NCBI RefSeq assembly: GCF_003851545.1
Contig: NZ_BHVX01000025.1
Span: 1-46,863, forward strand
Source: Ralstonia sp. SET104
GTDB taxonomy: Bacteria > Pseudomonadota > Gammaproteobacteria > Burkholderiales > Burkholderiaceae
Direction: 5' to 3'
Length of the DNA: 46,863 nucleotides
The notes beneath the pieces are model-generated. The model had not been told where the DNA came from, ran no database searches, and was given only the letters and a program-made list of their open reading frames with translations. Shown here piece by piece: positions 39,842-46,863 of the stretch. Each line of letters starts with the position of its first letter. The stretch's first letter is position 1. The position numbers were made by a program, and so were the translations under genes.

Positions 39842-39857
39842 GTTTCGCATACGAAAC
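39842..39857. promoter_or_regulatory. Candidate IclR operator ahead of the porin-MFS unit
   Basis: GTTTCGCATACGAAAC is a perfect palindrome with six-base arms and a CATA centre. It shares the GACGTTTC start and AAACAA end with the site at 28312-28332, and lies between the terminator and the porin gene. This suggests one regulator for the operon and for this transport unit. Confidence 0.65.
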
Positions 39858-39943
39858 AAAACAAGAAGCACAACCAGCTCGTCCACCAAGACGGCGATAA
39901 CAACGGGCAGGGCGGACACCTTGTCCAGTGGAGGAAACAGCAA

Positions 39944-41044
39944 ATGAAGACAACCTTGTTCGCCATTGCGGCGATGTGCCTTGCTGGTACGGCAGCGGCC
40001 CAGAGCAACGTGACGCTGTACGGCAGCATTGATGAAGGCGTGGCCTACATCAACAGCCTGAAGAGCGGCGCGAGCAGTGGCTCGGCGTTGCGTATGGACC
40101 CGGGTACCATGCAGCCGGATCGCTTCGGCCTGCGCGGCTCGGAGGATCTTGGCGGCGGCACGCAGGCCATCTTCCAGTTGGAGTCGGGCTTTCTGGGCGA
40201 CACGGGCAGCAGCGTGGTGGCCGGCAAGCTGTTCAACCGGACCGCGTGGGTGGGCCTTACCAGCGATCGCCTGGGCAACATCCAGCTTGGTCATCAGGCG
40301 GATTTCATGTTCGATTACCTTGGTCGCCTGAGTAACGGTTTTCAGCTCACCAACTTCTACCTGTTCCACCCGGGCAACTTCGACAACCTGGCCAACCAGT
40401 TCCAGATCGACAACGCTGTGCGTTACGTCTCCCCCATCTTCGGCGGGCTGCAACTGGGCGGTGTGTACGGCTTTGGTGAAGTGCCTGGCTCGCCGTCCAA
40501 GAGCCGCAGCTACAGCCTGGGCGCGTACTACACCAACGGCGGTTTTCGTGCTGCTGCCGCCTACACGGCATCGAACGACCGCGCGCTGGACATCGCGGGC
40601 CGCTTGGGGATCACCAACACGCTGGGCACGACGCTGGTGCCAGGTGTGATGACGCCGATGAGTTCGGTCAAGTCCTTCGGTACCGGCGCGCTGTATCAGT
40701 TCAGCGGCCTGCCGCTGCAGTTCAACGCCGTCTACACGCAAACGCGCATTACCCTGGGTGGCGCCAATGCCCGCGCACAGAACGTCGACCTGGGTACCGC
40801 TTGGCACTACAGCGCCGCCAACACGCTCAACGTGGGTTATACCTTCAGCAAGTACGAGGGCGCCCGCTGGAATCAGTTCAGCCTGGGCAACGTGTATGCC
40901 TTCTCCAAGCGCACGCAGGTGTACGTGCAAGGCACCTACCAGCGTGCGGCTGGCGATGCGCAGTCCGCTGCCATCAACGGCGTGGGCGTGTCGGCACAGC
41001 GCAACCAACTCGTTGTCAGCACCGGGGTGCATCACTCGTTCTGA
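39944..41044 (+). CDS. Gram-negative porin (OmpC-like)
   Basis: The 366-residue protein has a signal peptide (MKTTLFAIAAMCLAGTAAA), the porin start QSNVTLYGSIDEGVAYINS, the segments DRFGLRGSEDLGGGTQAIFQ and FLGDTGSSVVAGKLFNRTAW, and a C-terminal VSTGVHHSF ending in Phe. It should form a trimeric outer-membrane channel, probably for the substrate of the adjacent operon. GGAGGA precedes the ATG. It is followed after 75 bases by an aromatic-acid MFS carrier on the same strand. Confidence 0.92.
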   Translation: MKTTLFAIAAMCLAGTAAAQSNVTLYGSIDEGVAYINSLKSGASSGSALRMDPGTMQPDRFGLRGSEDLGGGTQAIFQLESGFLGDTGSSVVAGKLFNRTAWVGLTSDRLGNIQLGHQADFMFDYLGRLSNGFQLTNFYLFHPGNFDNLANQFQIDNAVRYVSPIFGGLQLGGVYGFGEVPGSPSKSRSYSLGAYYTNGGFRAAAAYTASNDRALDIAGRLGITNTLGTTLVPGVMTPMSSVKSFGTGALYQFSGLPLQFNAVYTQTRITLGGANARAQNVDLGTAWHYSAANTLNVGYTFSKYEGARWNQFSLGNVYAFSKRTQVYVQGTYQRAAGDAQSAAINGVGVSAQRNQLVVSTGVHHSF

Positions 41045-41119
41045 CGTCCTGACCCAACGCGCGCCGCTGGGCAGCGACCCAGTGGCGCAGCAACATCCAT
41101 CCCCTGGAAGGAGCTTCAC

Positions 41120-42511
41120 ATGAAGCCAGGTGTTTTGATTGACAACGATGTGCCATTGGGCGCGATGAGCCTGGGCAAGATCGTTGCCCGCATTGAGCGG
41201 CTCAAGAGCAACGGTATGCACGTGCGTGCGCGTCTGCTGATCGGGCTGGCGACATTCTTCGATGGCTTTGACGTGATCGTCATTGCCGCTACGCTGCCGC
41301 TGCTGATCGCGCAATGGCATCTGAGTCCGGCGCAGATTGCTTTCGTGATCGGTGCGCCCGGCATTGGCCAGTTGATTGGCGCGCTGGTGTTTCCCATGTT
41401 GGCAGAGCGATTCGGCCGCGTGCGCATGATCGGCTATAGCGCGGGCATCATCGGGTTGATGAGCATTCTGTGCGGTGTGGCGCCCAGCTTTGCCGTGTTT
41501 GCGGCGCTGCGTATCGTGCAGGGTATCGGCTTGGGTGGCGAGCTGCCTGTAGCGGCCACGTACATCAACGAAGTCACGCGCGCACATGGTCGCGGGCGTT
41601 TTGTGTTGCTCTATGAGGTGGTGTTCCCGATTGGCCTGCTGGTGTCCAACGCACTGGGTGCGTGGTTGGTGCCGCATTTCGGTTGGGAGGTGATGTACTT
41701 CCTCGGTGGCATTCCGCTGGTGCTGTTTTTCACGCTGCCCAAGGCCGTGCCGGAGTCGCCGCGCTGGCTGGCCACCAATGGCCGCATGGCCGAGGCCGAT
41801 AGCGCGCAGGCGCGCTTTGAAGCCAAGGCCAAAGAGCCGCTGCCACCGCTGGGTGATACCTCGGCATTCGAGCAGATGTCGCATCGCCATCCAAAGCGCG
41901 GCATGCGCGACCTGTTCGGCCCGGTGTACATCAAGCGCACGGTGGTCGTGGCCATGCTGTGGGCAACGTGTGGCTTCATCCAGTACGGCCTGTCGACGTG
42001 GCTGCCGACGATCTACAAAACGATCTACCACGCGCCGCTGCAACTGGCGCTGAACCTGGCGGCGCTGGCGTCGGTGCTGGGCGTGGTGGGCTCGCTGGTT
42101 TGCGCGATGATTGTTGACAGGGTGGGCCGCAAGCCGGTGATGGTGGTGTCGTTCGTGCTGTGCGGCATCTCGCTGGCCCTGGCTGGGCTGCTGCACGGGC
42201 AATCGCTCTATGTGGTGGCAGGACTCTGCTCGCTGGCGTTGGGGTTGATGGCCTGCGGGTTCATCACTGCGTATGTCTATACGCCGGAGCTGTACCCGAC
42301 CAACATCCGCGCGATCGGTTGTGGCATGGGTGGCGCGTGGCTGAAGATCGCTGCGATCTTCTCGCCGATGCTGATCGGCTCAACCATCGGCTCGGGCAAC
42401 GTCAGCAACGCATTTTTCTTGCTGGCCCTGGTACCCATCCTGGCGGCGATCACCATTTACTTCCTCGGCATCGAGACCAAGGGAAAGGTGCTGGAGCAGC
42501 TTGAGTTGTAA
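41120..42511 (+). CDS. MFS transporter, aromatic acid:H+ symporter type
   Basis: The 463-residue inner-membrane carrier has ATFFDGFDVIVIAATLPLL in helix 1, the loop 2-3 motif AERFGRVRM, GIGLGGELPVAATYINEV in helix 4, VPESPRWLATNGR after helix 6, DRVGRKPVMV in the second half and YTPELYPTNIRAIG near helix 11, with twelve hydrophobic segments. This is the AAHS/sugar-type MFS pattern. With the porin upstream it forms an uptake pair, and the shared operator links it to the catabolic operon. The ATG at 41120 follows AAGGAG. Confidence 0.88.
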   Translation: MKPGVLIDNDVPLGAMSLGKIVARIERLKSNGMHVRARLLIGLATFFDGFDVIVIAATLPLLIAQWHLSPAQIAFVIGAPGIGQLIGALVFPMLAERFGRVRMIGYSAGIIGLMSILCGVAPSFAVFAALRIVQGIGLGGELPVAATYINEVTRAHGRGRFVLLYEVVFPIGLLVSNALGAWLVPHFGWEVMYFLGGIPLVLFFTLPKAVPESPRWLATNGRMAEADSAQARFEAKAKEPLPPLGDTSAFEQMSHRHPKRGMRDLFGPVYIKRTVVVAMLWATCGFIQYGLSTWLPTIYKTIYHAPLQLALNLAALASVLGVVGSLVCAMIVDRVGRKPVMVVSFVLCGISLALAGLLHGQSLYVVAGLCSLALGLMACGFITAYVYTPELYPTNIRAIGCGMGGAWLKIAAIFSPMLIGSTIGSGNVSNAFFLLALVPILAAITIYFLGIETKGKVLEQLEL

Positions 42512-42537
42512 GTCGAAGGCGGTTGAGGGTCATGCAG

Positions 42538-42567
42538 CGGGGTGGGTGCTCTTGGGTACGCACCCCG
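42538..42567. terminator. Candidate hairpin between convergent genes
   Basis: CGGGGTG (42538-42544) pairs with CACCCCG (42561-42567) between the convergent MFS and dehydrogenase genes. No long T-run follows, so it is a possible bidirectional terminator only. Confidence 0.45.
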
Positions 42568-42574
42568 TTGTGCT

Positions 42575-43453
42575 TCAGGCGACAGGGTGATTTGCCATCA
42601 GCTCCAGCGCACGCACCATGGCTGAGTGATCCCACGCCTTGCCGCCGTTGGCCGCGCACACGCTGAAAAGCTGTTGCGCAGAGGCGGTGTTCGGCAGGGC
42701 AATACCGAGCTTGCGAGCGCCTTCCAACGCCAGGTTCAGATCCTTTTGGTGTAGCTCGATGCGAAAGCCTGGATCGAACGTGCGCTTGATCATGCGCTCG
42801 CCATGCACTTCAAGGATCCGAGACGAGGCAAAACCGCCCATCAGCGCTTCGCGCACGCGTGCCGGATCAGCGCCAGCCTTGGAGGCGAATAGCAGCGCTT
42901 CGCCCACGGCCTCGATGGTCAGCGCCACGATGATCTGGTTGGCCACCTTGCAAGTCTGTCCGGCACCGGAGTCACCCACATGCGTGATGTTTTTGCCCAT
43001 CAATGCAAACAACGGTTTGGCGCGCTCGAACGCGGCATCCTTGCCGCCGACCATGATGGTGAGTGTGGCATCGCGCGCGCCGATTTCGCCGCCCGAAACA
43101 GGCGCATCAAGGTAATCCGCGCCGAGCGTTTCAACACGCTTGGCAAATGCTTGTGTTTCGATTGGGGAGATCGAACTCATGTCGATGAACAGCTTGCCGG
43201 CCGCCAGGCCCTGCGCGACACCGTCTTCTCCAAACAGCACATCGGCCACGTCCGGCGTGTCCGGCACCATTGCGATAATGATGTCTGCCGCTTGCGCGAG
43301 CGCCGCCGAGTTGGCGACAACCGTGGCGCGCGAACGCAAATCGTCCGGGACGGAATGCTTGCCGCTGACGATCAGGGTGTGCTCGCCCTTGATCAGGCTG
43401 CGTGCCATGTGGGCGCCCATGATGCCCAGGCCGATGAATCCGATGGTTGCCAT
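42575..43453 (-). CDS. Beta-hydroxyacid dehydrogenase family (2-hydroxy-3-oxopropionate reductase-like)
   Basis: The 292-residue NAD(P) enzyme has the N-terminal motif IGFIGLGIMGAHMARSL, the substrate-binding DAPVSGGEIGA (from residue 117) and the catalytic Lys169 in GAGQTCKVANQ. These are the marks of the tartronate semialdehyde reductase/3-hydroxyisobutyrate dehydrogenase family. The FDPGFRIELHQKDLNLAL segment favours tartronate semialdehyde (2-hydroxy-3-oxopropionate) reductase. The start at 43453 follows AGGAAG. It is convergent with the MFS gene. It is probably part of glyoxylate or glycerate metabolism, with no clear link to the operon. Confidence 0.9.
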   Translation of the reverse strand: MATIGFIGLGIMGAHMARSLIKGEHTLIVSGKHSVPDDLRSRATVVANSAALAQAADIIIAMVPDTPDVADVLFGEDGVAQGLAAGKLFIDMSSISPIETQAFAKRVETLGADYLDAPVSGGEIGARDATLTIMVGGKDAAFERAKPLFALMGKNITHVGDSGAGQTCKVANQIIVALTIEAVGEALLFASKAGADPARVREALMGGFASSRILEVHGERMIKRTFDPGFRIELHQKDLNLALEGARKLGIALPNTASAQQLFSVCAANGGKAWDHSAMVRALELMANHPVA

Positions 43454-43754
43454 GATGTTCTTCCTGAGGCGTCTGTGTGATGTGGATGGGGACAGTGCGT
43501 CACGCCGCAGCGCTTGCCACAAGCGTAGATCAGAACTGCCGCCGAAACCCGGCTGGCTGCAAGGTTGTGCGCGCAAGAATGCTTTGAACTGGCGCCGCAT
43601 GGGCGTTTGCGGCGTGGGATGCCCATCCGGAAACAAGGTCCTGAAATAAGCGCCAAGAAGCGTCATTGCTCGTGCAATGGTTTCGGAGACCCCTCTCATA
43701 GACTGAAAGCGTGCCGATAACACAGCTATCGGGCAGGCAGAAATGGGAGGGGAT
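43454..43754. other. Intergenic region with one small inverted repeat
   Basis: No protein-like frame is convincing here. CCGATA (43714-43719) and TATCGG (43727-43732) form an inverted repeat just upstream of the small ORF at 43755. The rest contains no obvious structure. Confidence 0.5.
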
Positions 43755-43886
43755 ATGTCCACCGCAGCCACCACCGCAGCCAACTGGATCGTCATCCTGA
43801 CGTGCGCGTACATGGAGTACAGCACTTGGCGGGGCATGAGCGTCTACCGCCGCACGGTCAGCTATGAAAGCGTGGTGTGGTGCTGA
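43755..43886 (+). CDS. Putative 43-residue small protein
   Basis: An ATG preceded by GGGAGGGG opens a 43-residue frame: MSTAATTAANWIVILTCAYM, then EYSTWRGMSVYRRTVSYESV, then VWC. It has a short hydrophobic stretch (WIVILTCAYM) that could touch a membrane and two Cys residues. It ends one base before the convergent DUF985 stop codon. I know no family. The good ribosome-binding site and the inverted repeat upstream are the main support. Confidence 0.4.
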   Translation: MSTAATTAANWIVILTCAYMEYSTWRGMSVYRRTVSYESVVWC

Positions 43887-44414
43887 CTAACGCACTACGG
43901 GCTTGGGCAGCAACCTTTGGACGAGATCGCCATGTGCCGAATATCTTGCCAGCAGCGCACCACTGTCGGCCAGCTCGAACTCGCTGAACTCGAATCCCGG
44001 TGCGACGGTACAACCGACCAGCGCATACCCATGCTCACCCGGCACGCGTTCGGCCGCAAACCAGCGGCCTGCCGGCACCATCGCCTGGTACACCGCCATC
44101 GCGTCGTGGGCCGCGTGGCCAAGCTGATGCGTGCGCACCGTGCCGTCAGCCTCCAGCACGTGCACATTGAGTGAGTCACCCGCATGGAAGTGCCACAACT
44201 CGTCCGACTGGATCCGATGCCAGGCGGAATATGCATCATCGGCCAAGAGGTAATAGATGGCAGTGGCAGCCGCACATTCGACGGCCCGAACATGGATCCG
44301 GCCTCGCTGGACGCGCTCCTCACTGCGATAGGTTTCGCGATAGAAGCCGCCTTCCGGGTGCGGTTCAAGCCCGAGGCGGGCGATGAGGCGCAGGGCAGCG
44401 GGGGCGATCGGCAT
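43887..44414 (-). CDS. DUF985 cupin-fold protein
   Basis: The 175-residue protein starts with the LGLEPHPEGGFYRETYRS motif and continues with AIYYLLADDAYSAWHRIQSDELWHFHAGDSL and GEHGYALVGCTVAPGFEFSEFEL, the hallmark segments of DUF985 (a single-domain cupin). Members have no settled enzymatic role; some are annotated as ureidoglycolate-lyase-like or sugar-binding. The ATG at 44414 is the first in frame. It is 23 bases downstream of the membrane hydroxylase gene on the same strand, so the two may be co-transcribed. Confidence 0.9.
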   Translation of the reverse strand: MPIAPAALRLIARLGLEPHPEGGFYRETYRSEERVQRGRIHVRAVECAAATAIYYLLADDAYSAWHRIQSDELWHFHAGDSLNVHVLEADGTVRTHQLGHAAHDAMAVYQAMVPAGRWFAAERVPGEHGYALVGCTVAPGFEFSEFELADSGALLARYSAHGDLVQRLLPKPVVR

Positions 44415-44437
44415 GATGAAAAACCTTCGGCTCAGTT

Positions 44438-45637
44438 CTACTGACGACGAAACGGAAAGCGCTGCTGGTTGACGAAGCCGTCTGGCATGTAGTCGCCCAC
44501 CACGCCGTACTTTTCAGGGAAGGCCTTCTTCGACTTCACTGCGGTGCCGAACAGGTAGTCGATGAAAGCGAAGTGCGCCGCGTAATTCTTGTCGATCGCT
44601 TCATCTTCCGACGAGTGATGCCAGTGGTGGAAATCCGGCGTCACAAAAATGTACTTCAACGGCCCCCACGGCAAGTGCACATTGGCGTGATTGAACACCG
44701 CCTGGAACCCCACGATGATGATGTAGACGTCGACCACGGCCTTGTCGAAACCCAGCACGAACAGCGGCCCCAGCACCGCCACACGCGTGACGATCAACTC
44801 AAGAATGTGCTGGCGCGAGCCGGCCAGCCAGTCCATTGTCTTCACGCTGTGATGTACGGCATGAAAGCGCCAAAGGAACGGCACCTCGTGATACGCGCGG
44901 TGCGTGACGTATTCCATCAAGTCAGCCACCAGCATGCACAACAGCAACTGGGGGATGAACCAGATGTGTTGCACCATCTGCTGGAAATCCGCATGCACCA
45001 TCCATCCGAACACGCGGTGGATCACGAAGTTCACCACCAGCAGCACCAGCCCGACGATAAAGTGGTTGACGGCAAAGTGCACCATGTCGGTCTGCCATTC
45101 AGCGCGAAACACCGGCTGCTTCTTGTAGAGCGGGAACAGCTTCTCGAGCAGTACGAAAATCGCCGTCGAACCGAGCAAGTCGAGAATGAACCAATCCATG
45201 CCGATGTACGGCGTGTGATCGGGAAAGTCGCCCACCGGCACGCGAGAACCACCCAGTGCGACGGCAACCACCACAAAGAGGAACGCCAAGCCGTTAAGGC
45301 GACGACGGTTATCCAGCACGATATTTGCCAGCGATAACCCGCCCGAAATCAACAGCGAGACAAACAGAATCTGCCGAATCACATCCACGGAATACGCTCG
45401 CCGCAATTCAGGCGTCGTCAAATATTGTGGAAAGTGAAACGCCAGCACGCCCAACAAACATAAAAAGCCCAGCACCAATGCCAGGATCGTGCCGATCATG
45501 CCCCGGCCGAACTTGAGGCCGCCGTTGGCATGCAGCAGTGCATTGGCATCGCGGATGGTCGCGTCGGCCACGCGGACGATGGCGGGGTGCTGTTCCTCTT
45601 CTGGCAGTGGTGTCAAAGGTTTTTGGGACGCATCCAT
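44438..45637 (-). CDS. Fatty acid hydroxylase/sterol desaturase-family membrane protein
   Basis: The 399-residue protein has several membrane spans and the di-iron histidine boxes of the family: HRAYH (His246, His250), HAVHH (His259, His262, His263) and HHWHH (His337-341). An extra N-terminal membrane domain of about 170 residues (GMIGTILALVLGFLCLLGV, then LFVSLLISGGLSLANIVLD) precedes the catalytic part. It would hydroxylate or desaturate a lipid or isoprenoid chain at the inner membrane. The start at 45637 is an ATG one codon after a TTG; no strong ribosome-binding site is visible. Confidence 0.88.
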   Translation of the reverse strand: MDASQKPLTPLPEEEQHPAIVRVADATIRDANALLHANGGLKFGRGMIGTILALVLGFLCLLGVLAFHFPQYLTTPELRRAYSVDVIRQILFVSLLISGGLSLANIVLDNRRRLNGLAFLFVVVAVALGGSRVPVGDFPDHTPYIGMDWFILDLLGSTAIFVLLEKLFPLYKKQPVFRAEWQTDMVHFAVNHFIVGLVLLVVNFVIHRVFGWMVHADFQQMVQHIWFIPQLLLCMLVADLMEYVTHRAYHEVPFLWRFHAVHHSVKTMDWLAGSRQHILELIVTRVAVLGPLFVLGFDKAVVDVYIIIVGFQAVFNHANVHLPWGPLKYIFVTPDFHHWHHSSEDEAIDKNYAAHFAFIDYLFGTAVKSKKAFPEKYGVVGDYMPDGFVNQQRFPFRRQ

Positions 45638-45858
45638 CAATCTGACTCGCTGTATTGTTTTGTTTTATTAATATTGCGATTGCCAACCGAATATTGGCCT
45701 GTTCGCATTGCTGCGTGATTATACGGATCAGGTTCACGGATTCAACGGCGCAAATTTCCTTTGCATAAAAACACCTGTGATTGCGCTTGACTGCATGCTG
45801 CCGCCAGAATGGCGTTTTCGTAGAGGGCACTCGCCTTCATGAATCTGGAGCGAACACC

Positions 45859-46578
45859 ATGACACCTGGAATGTGGATGCAGCGGGCGTTGGCGATCATA
45901 GGTTTGTCGGCCAGTGCGTTCGCCATGGCGGCCGGCTCGGCCGTCGAGCCGGGCGAGTACATCTATATTCTCGGCGGCAGCGCCAGCGGCACAATGACGG
46001 TCAAGGGCAACAGCTTCACTATCACCACCATCGGCGGCAACTGCCACACGTGTGCAATCGACGGCACGTTCCATGGCCGCGTCGGCATCGACAAGGATGA
46101 CGGCAAGTGCCACATCGCAGTGTCGGGCAACAAGGATGCGCTCAAGCTGGATTCCGCGGCCACCGCCGAGGCCTGCCGAGAGTTCTGCGGCATGCGCGCC
46201 ATGTTCGACGGAGACTACCGCCGTGCACCCGCCGCCTGCACCGACCGCCAGCGCCAAGTCCGCATCGGCCTGGCGCACAAGCAATACGCTGCCAAGAATT
46301 ACGATGCAGCCCGCACGACGCTGCGTTCACTGCTTTCCGACTGTGGCTCCTTCATGGACTGGATCGAGCGCGACAAGGCCCGAAGTGACCTCGCCGTGAC
46401 TGAATACCACCGTGGCGACAGTGCACAGTGCCTGGCGGCGCTGTCCGAGACGACTGCTGCCAAAGCGCAAAAGGACGCATCGCTGGTTTTGCCGCCGTGC
46501 GACGCAGACAACTACGCAGCCACCAGCAAGGCCATTCTCTACAACCAGCGGTTGTGTTCGGCACCGGCTAAGAAGTAA
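45859..46578 (+). CDS. Cys-rich secreted hypothetical protein
   Basis: The 239-residue product has a signal peptide (MWMQRALAIIGLSASAFAMA region) and a small beta-rich N-terminal part (GEYIYILGGSASGTMTVKGN, then FTITTIGGNCHTCAIDG). A helical C-terminal part follows (AHKQYAAKNYDAARTTLRSL). There are about nine Cys residues in the mature part (NCHTC, KCH, ACREFC, AACTD, DCGS and further ones), likely disulfide-bonded. GGAG precedes the ATG at 45859 by eight bases. I recognise no characterised family. The NCHTC motif could bind metal, but no haem motif (CxxCH) is present. Confidence 0.72.
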   Translation: MTPGMWMQRALAIIGLSASAFAMAAGSAVEPGEYIYILGGSASGTMTVKGNSFTITTIGGNCHTCAIDGTFHGRVGIDKDDGKCHIAVSGNKDALKLDSAATAEACREFCGMRAMFDGDYRRAPAACTDRQRQVRIGLAHKQYAAKNYDAARTTLRSLLSDCGSFMDWIERDKARSDLAVTEYHRGDSAQCLAALSETTAAKAQKDASLVLPPCDADNYAATSKAILYNQRLCSAPAKK

Positions 46579-46863
46579 TGCCGCGGCCAGATAAAGAAGA
46601 GCGCCCACAAAATCGAGAATGCCCTGGCATCTGAGCGGCCGCCGCACCAATGGCCCATGCTGTTCGGAAGGGTGTCCCGCGCTTCTCGTGCTGGAACGGT
46701 AGCAGGACTGACCATGCAGAGAGGCCTCTCCGCGCAAGCCGCAAGGTAACGTCTTCTCCGTTGGCGTCGACGCCCAAAGCCCTTTTTTCAGGGGGCTGAT
46801 AAAAGGTTCTTCGAACAATTCCGTGGGCCTGAATTGCCACATTCCGTATGCTGACGCCGACTA
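46579..46863. other. Intergenic end of the window with a palindrome and a hairpin
   Basis: No convincing gene is seen. GGCGTCGACGCC (46763-46774) is a perfect 12-base palindrome. Next to it, AGCCC (46778-46782) pairs with GGGCT (46793-46797) around a T-rich loop, which would read as a weak terminator for a minus-strand gene lying beyond the window. Confidence 0.45.

Noticed and set aside
39833-42202. 789-residue minus-strand frame
   Set aside because: Antisense to the porin and MFS genes; long only because of GC-rich codon bias.
46327-46842. 171-residue minus-strand frame at the window end
   Set aside because: Largely antisense to the Cys-rich secreted protein; composition is Arg/Ala/Leu-rich without motif.

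Overview
The window is high-GC DNA with dense, mostly co-directional operons. It carries homogentisate catabolism, LysR and IclR regulators, Gram-negative 'porin 4'-type porins, aromatic-acid MFS carriers and a LivM-LivG fusion. Together these suggest a betaproteobacterium of the Burkholderiaceae, most likely Ralstonia or a near relative. This assignment rests on recalled protein families and was not checked against a database. The region reads as an accessory catabolic and redox chromosomal (or second-replicon) segment. I saw no rRNA, tRNA, phage or CRISPR.

Region 1 (1-6.7 kb): a PaiB-like FMN-binding regulator, then a minus-strand aromatic-acid MFS carrier -> hmgA -> fahA unit for the last steps of tyrosine/homogentisate breakdown. 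A divergent LysR regulator flanks the unit. The 354-base gap between hmgA and fahA holds a striking repeat element: a short hairpin, a 13-bp tandem repeat and a 112-bp inverted repeat. Region 2 (6.7-14.5 kb): a minus-strand unit (metallo-beta-lactamase-fold protein, FAD aromatic monooxygenase, DUF2783 protein) diverges from an iclR gene. A Liv-type ABC transporter (LivH, LivM-LivG fusion, LivF) without a substrate-binding protein follows iclR. A perfect 18-bp palindrome lies in the divergent promoter region.

Region 3 (14.5-18.6 kb): small secreted proteins, a frameshifted GNAT gene, a D-amino-acid transaminase and an epoxide-hydrolase-like protein. Region 4 (18.7-23.7 kb): an extracytoplasmic redox island made of a lipid-anchored di-haem peroxidase-like protein, a coiled-coil porin, an FMN-binding protein, ApbE flavin transferase and a four-helix His-rich membrane protein. 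A Fur-box-like sequence precedes it. Region 5 (23.7-28.2 kb): a LysR/porin pair, a complete IS3-family insertion sequence (26395-27604) with inverted repeats, a CCGA target duplication and a programmed -1 frameshift signal, then a GNAT gene.

Region 6 (28.3-43.5 kb) is the most interesting part. It is a 12-gene, 11.4-kb, tightly packed plus-strand operon: recombinase-like small protein, Rieske oxygenase, SDR, cupin, alpha/beta hydrolase, IclR, atypical SDR, ThDP enzyme, aspartate dehydrogenase-like protein, aldehyde dehydrogenase, two-domain VOC protein and VanB-type reductase. A porin-MFS unit follows, with a similar IclR-type operator. I infer a catabolic pathway for an unidentified, possibly nitrogen-containing aromatic compound. 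Region 7 (42.5-46.9 kb): a beta-hydroxyacid dehydrogenase, a 43-residue small ORF, a DUF985 cupin, a fatty-acid-hydroxylase/sterol-desaturase membrane protein and a Cys-rich secreted protein.
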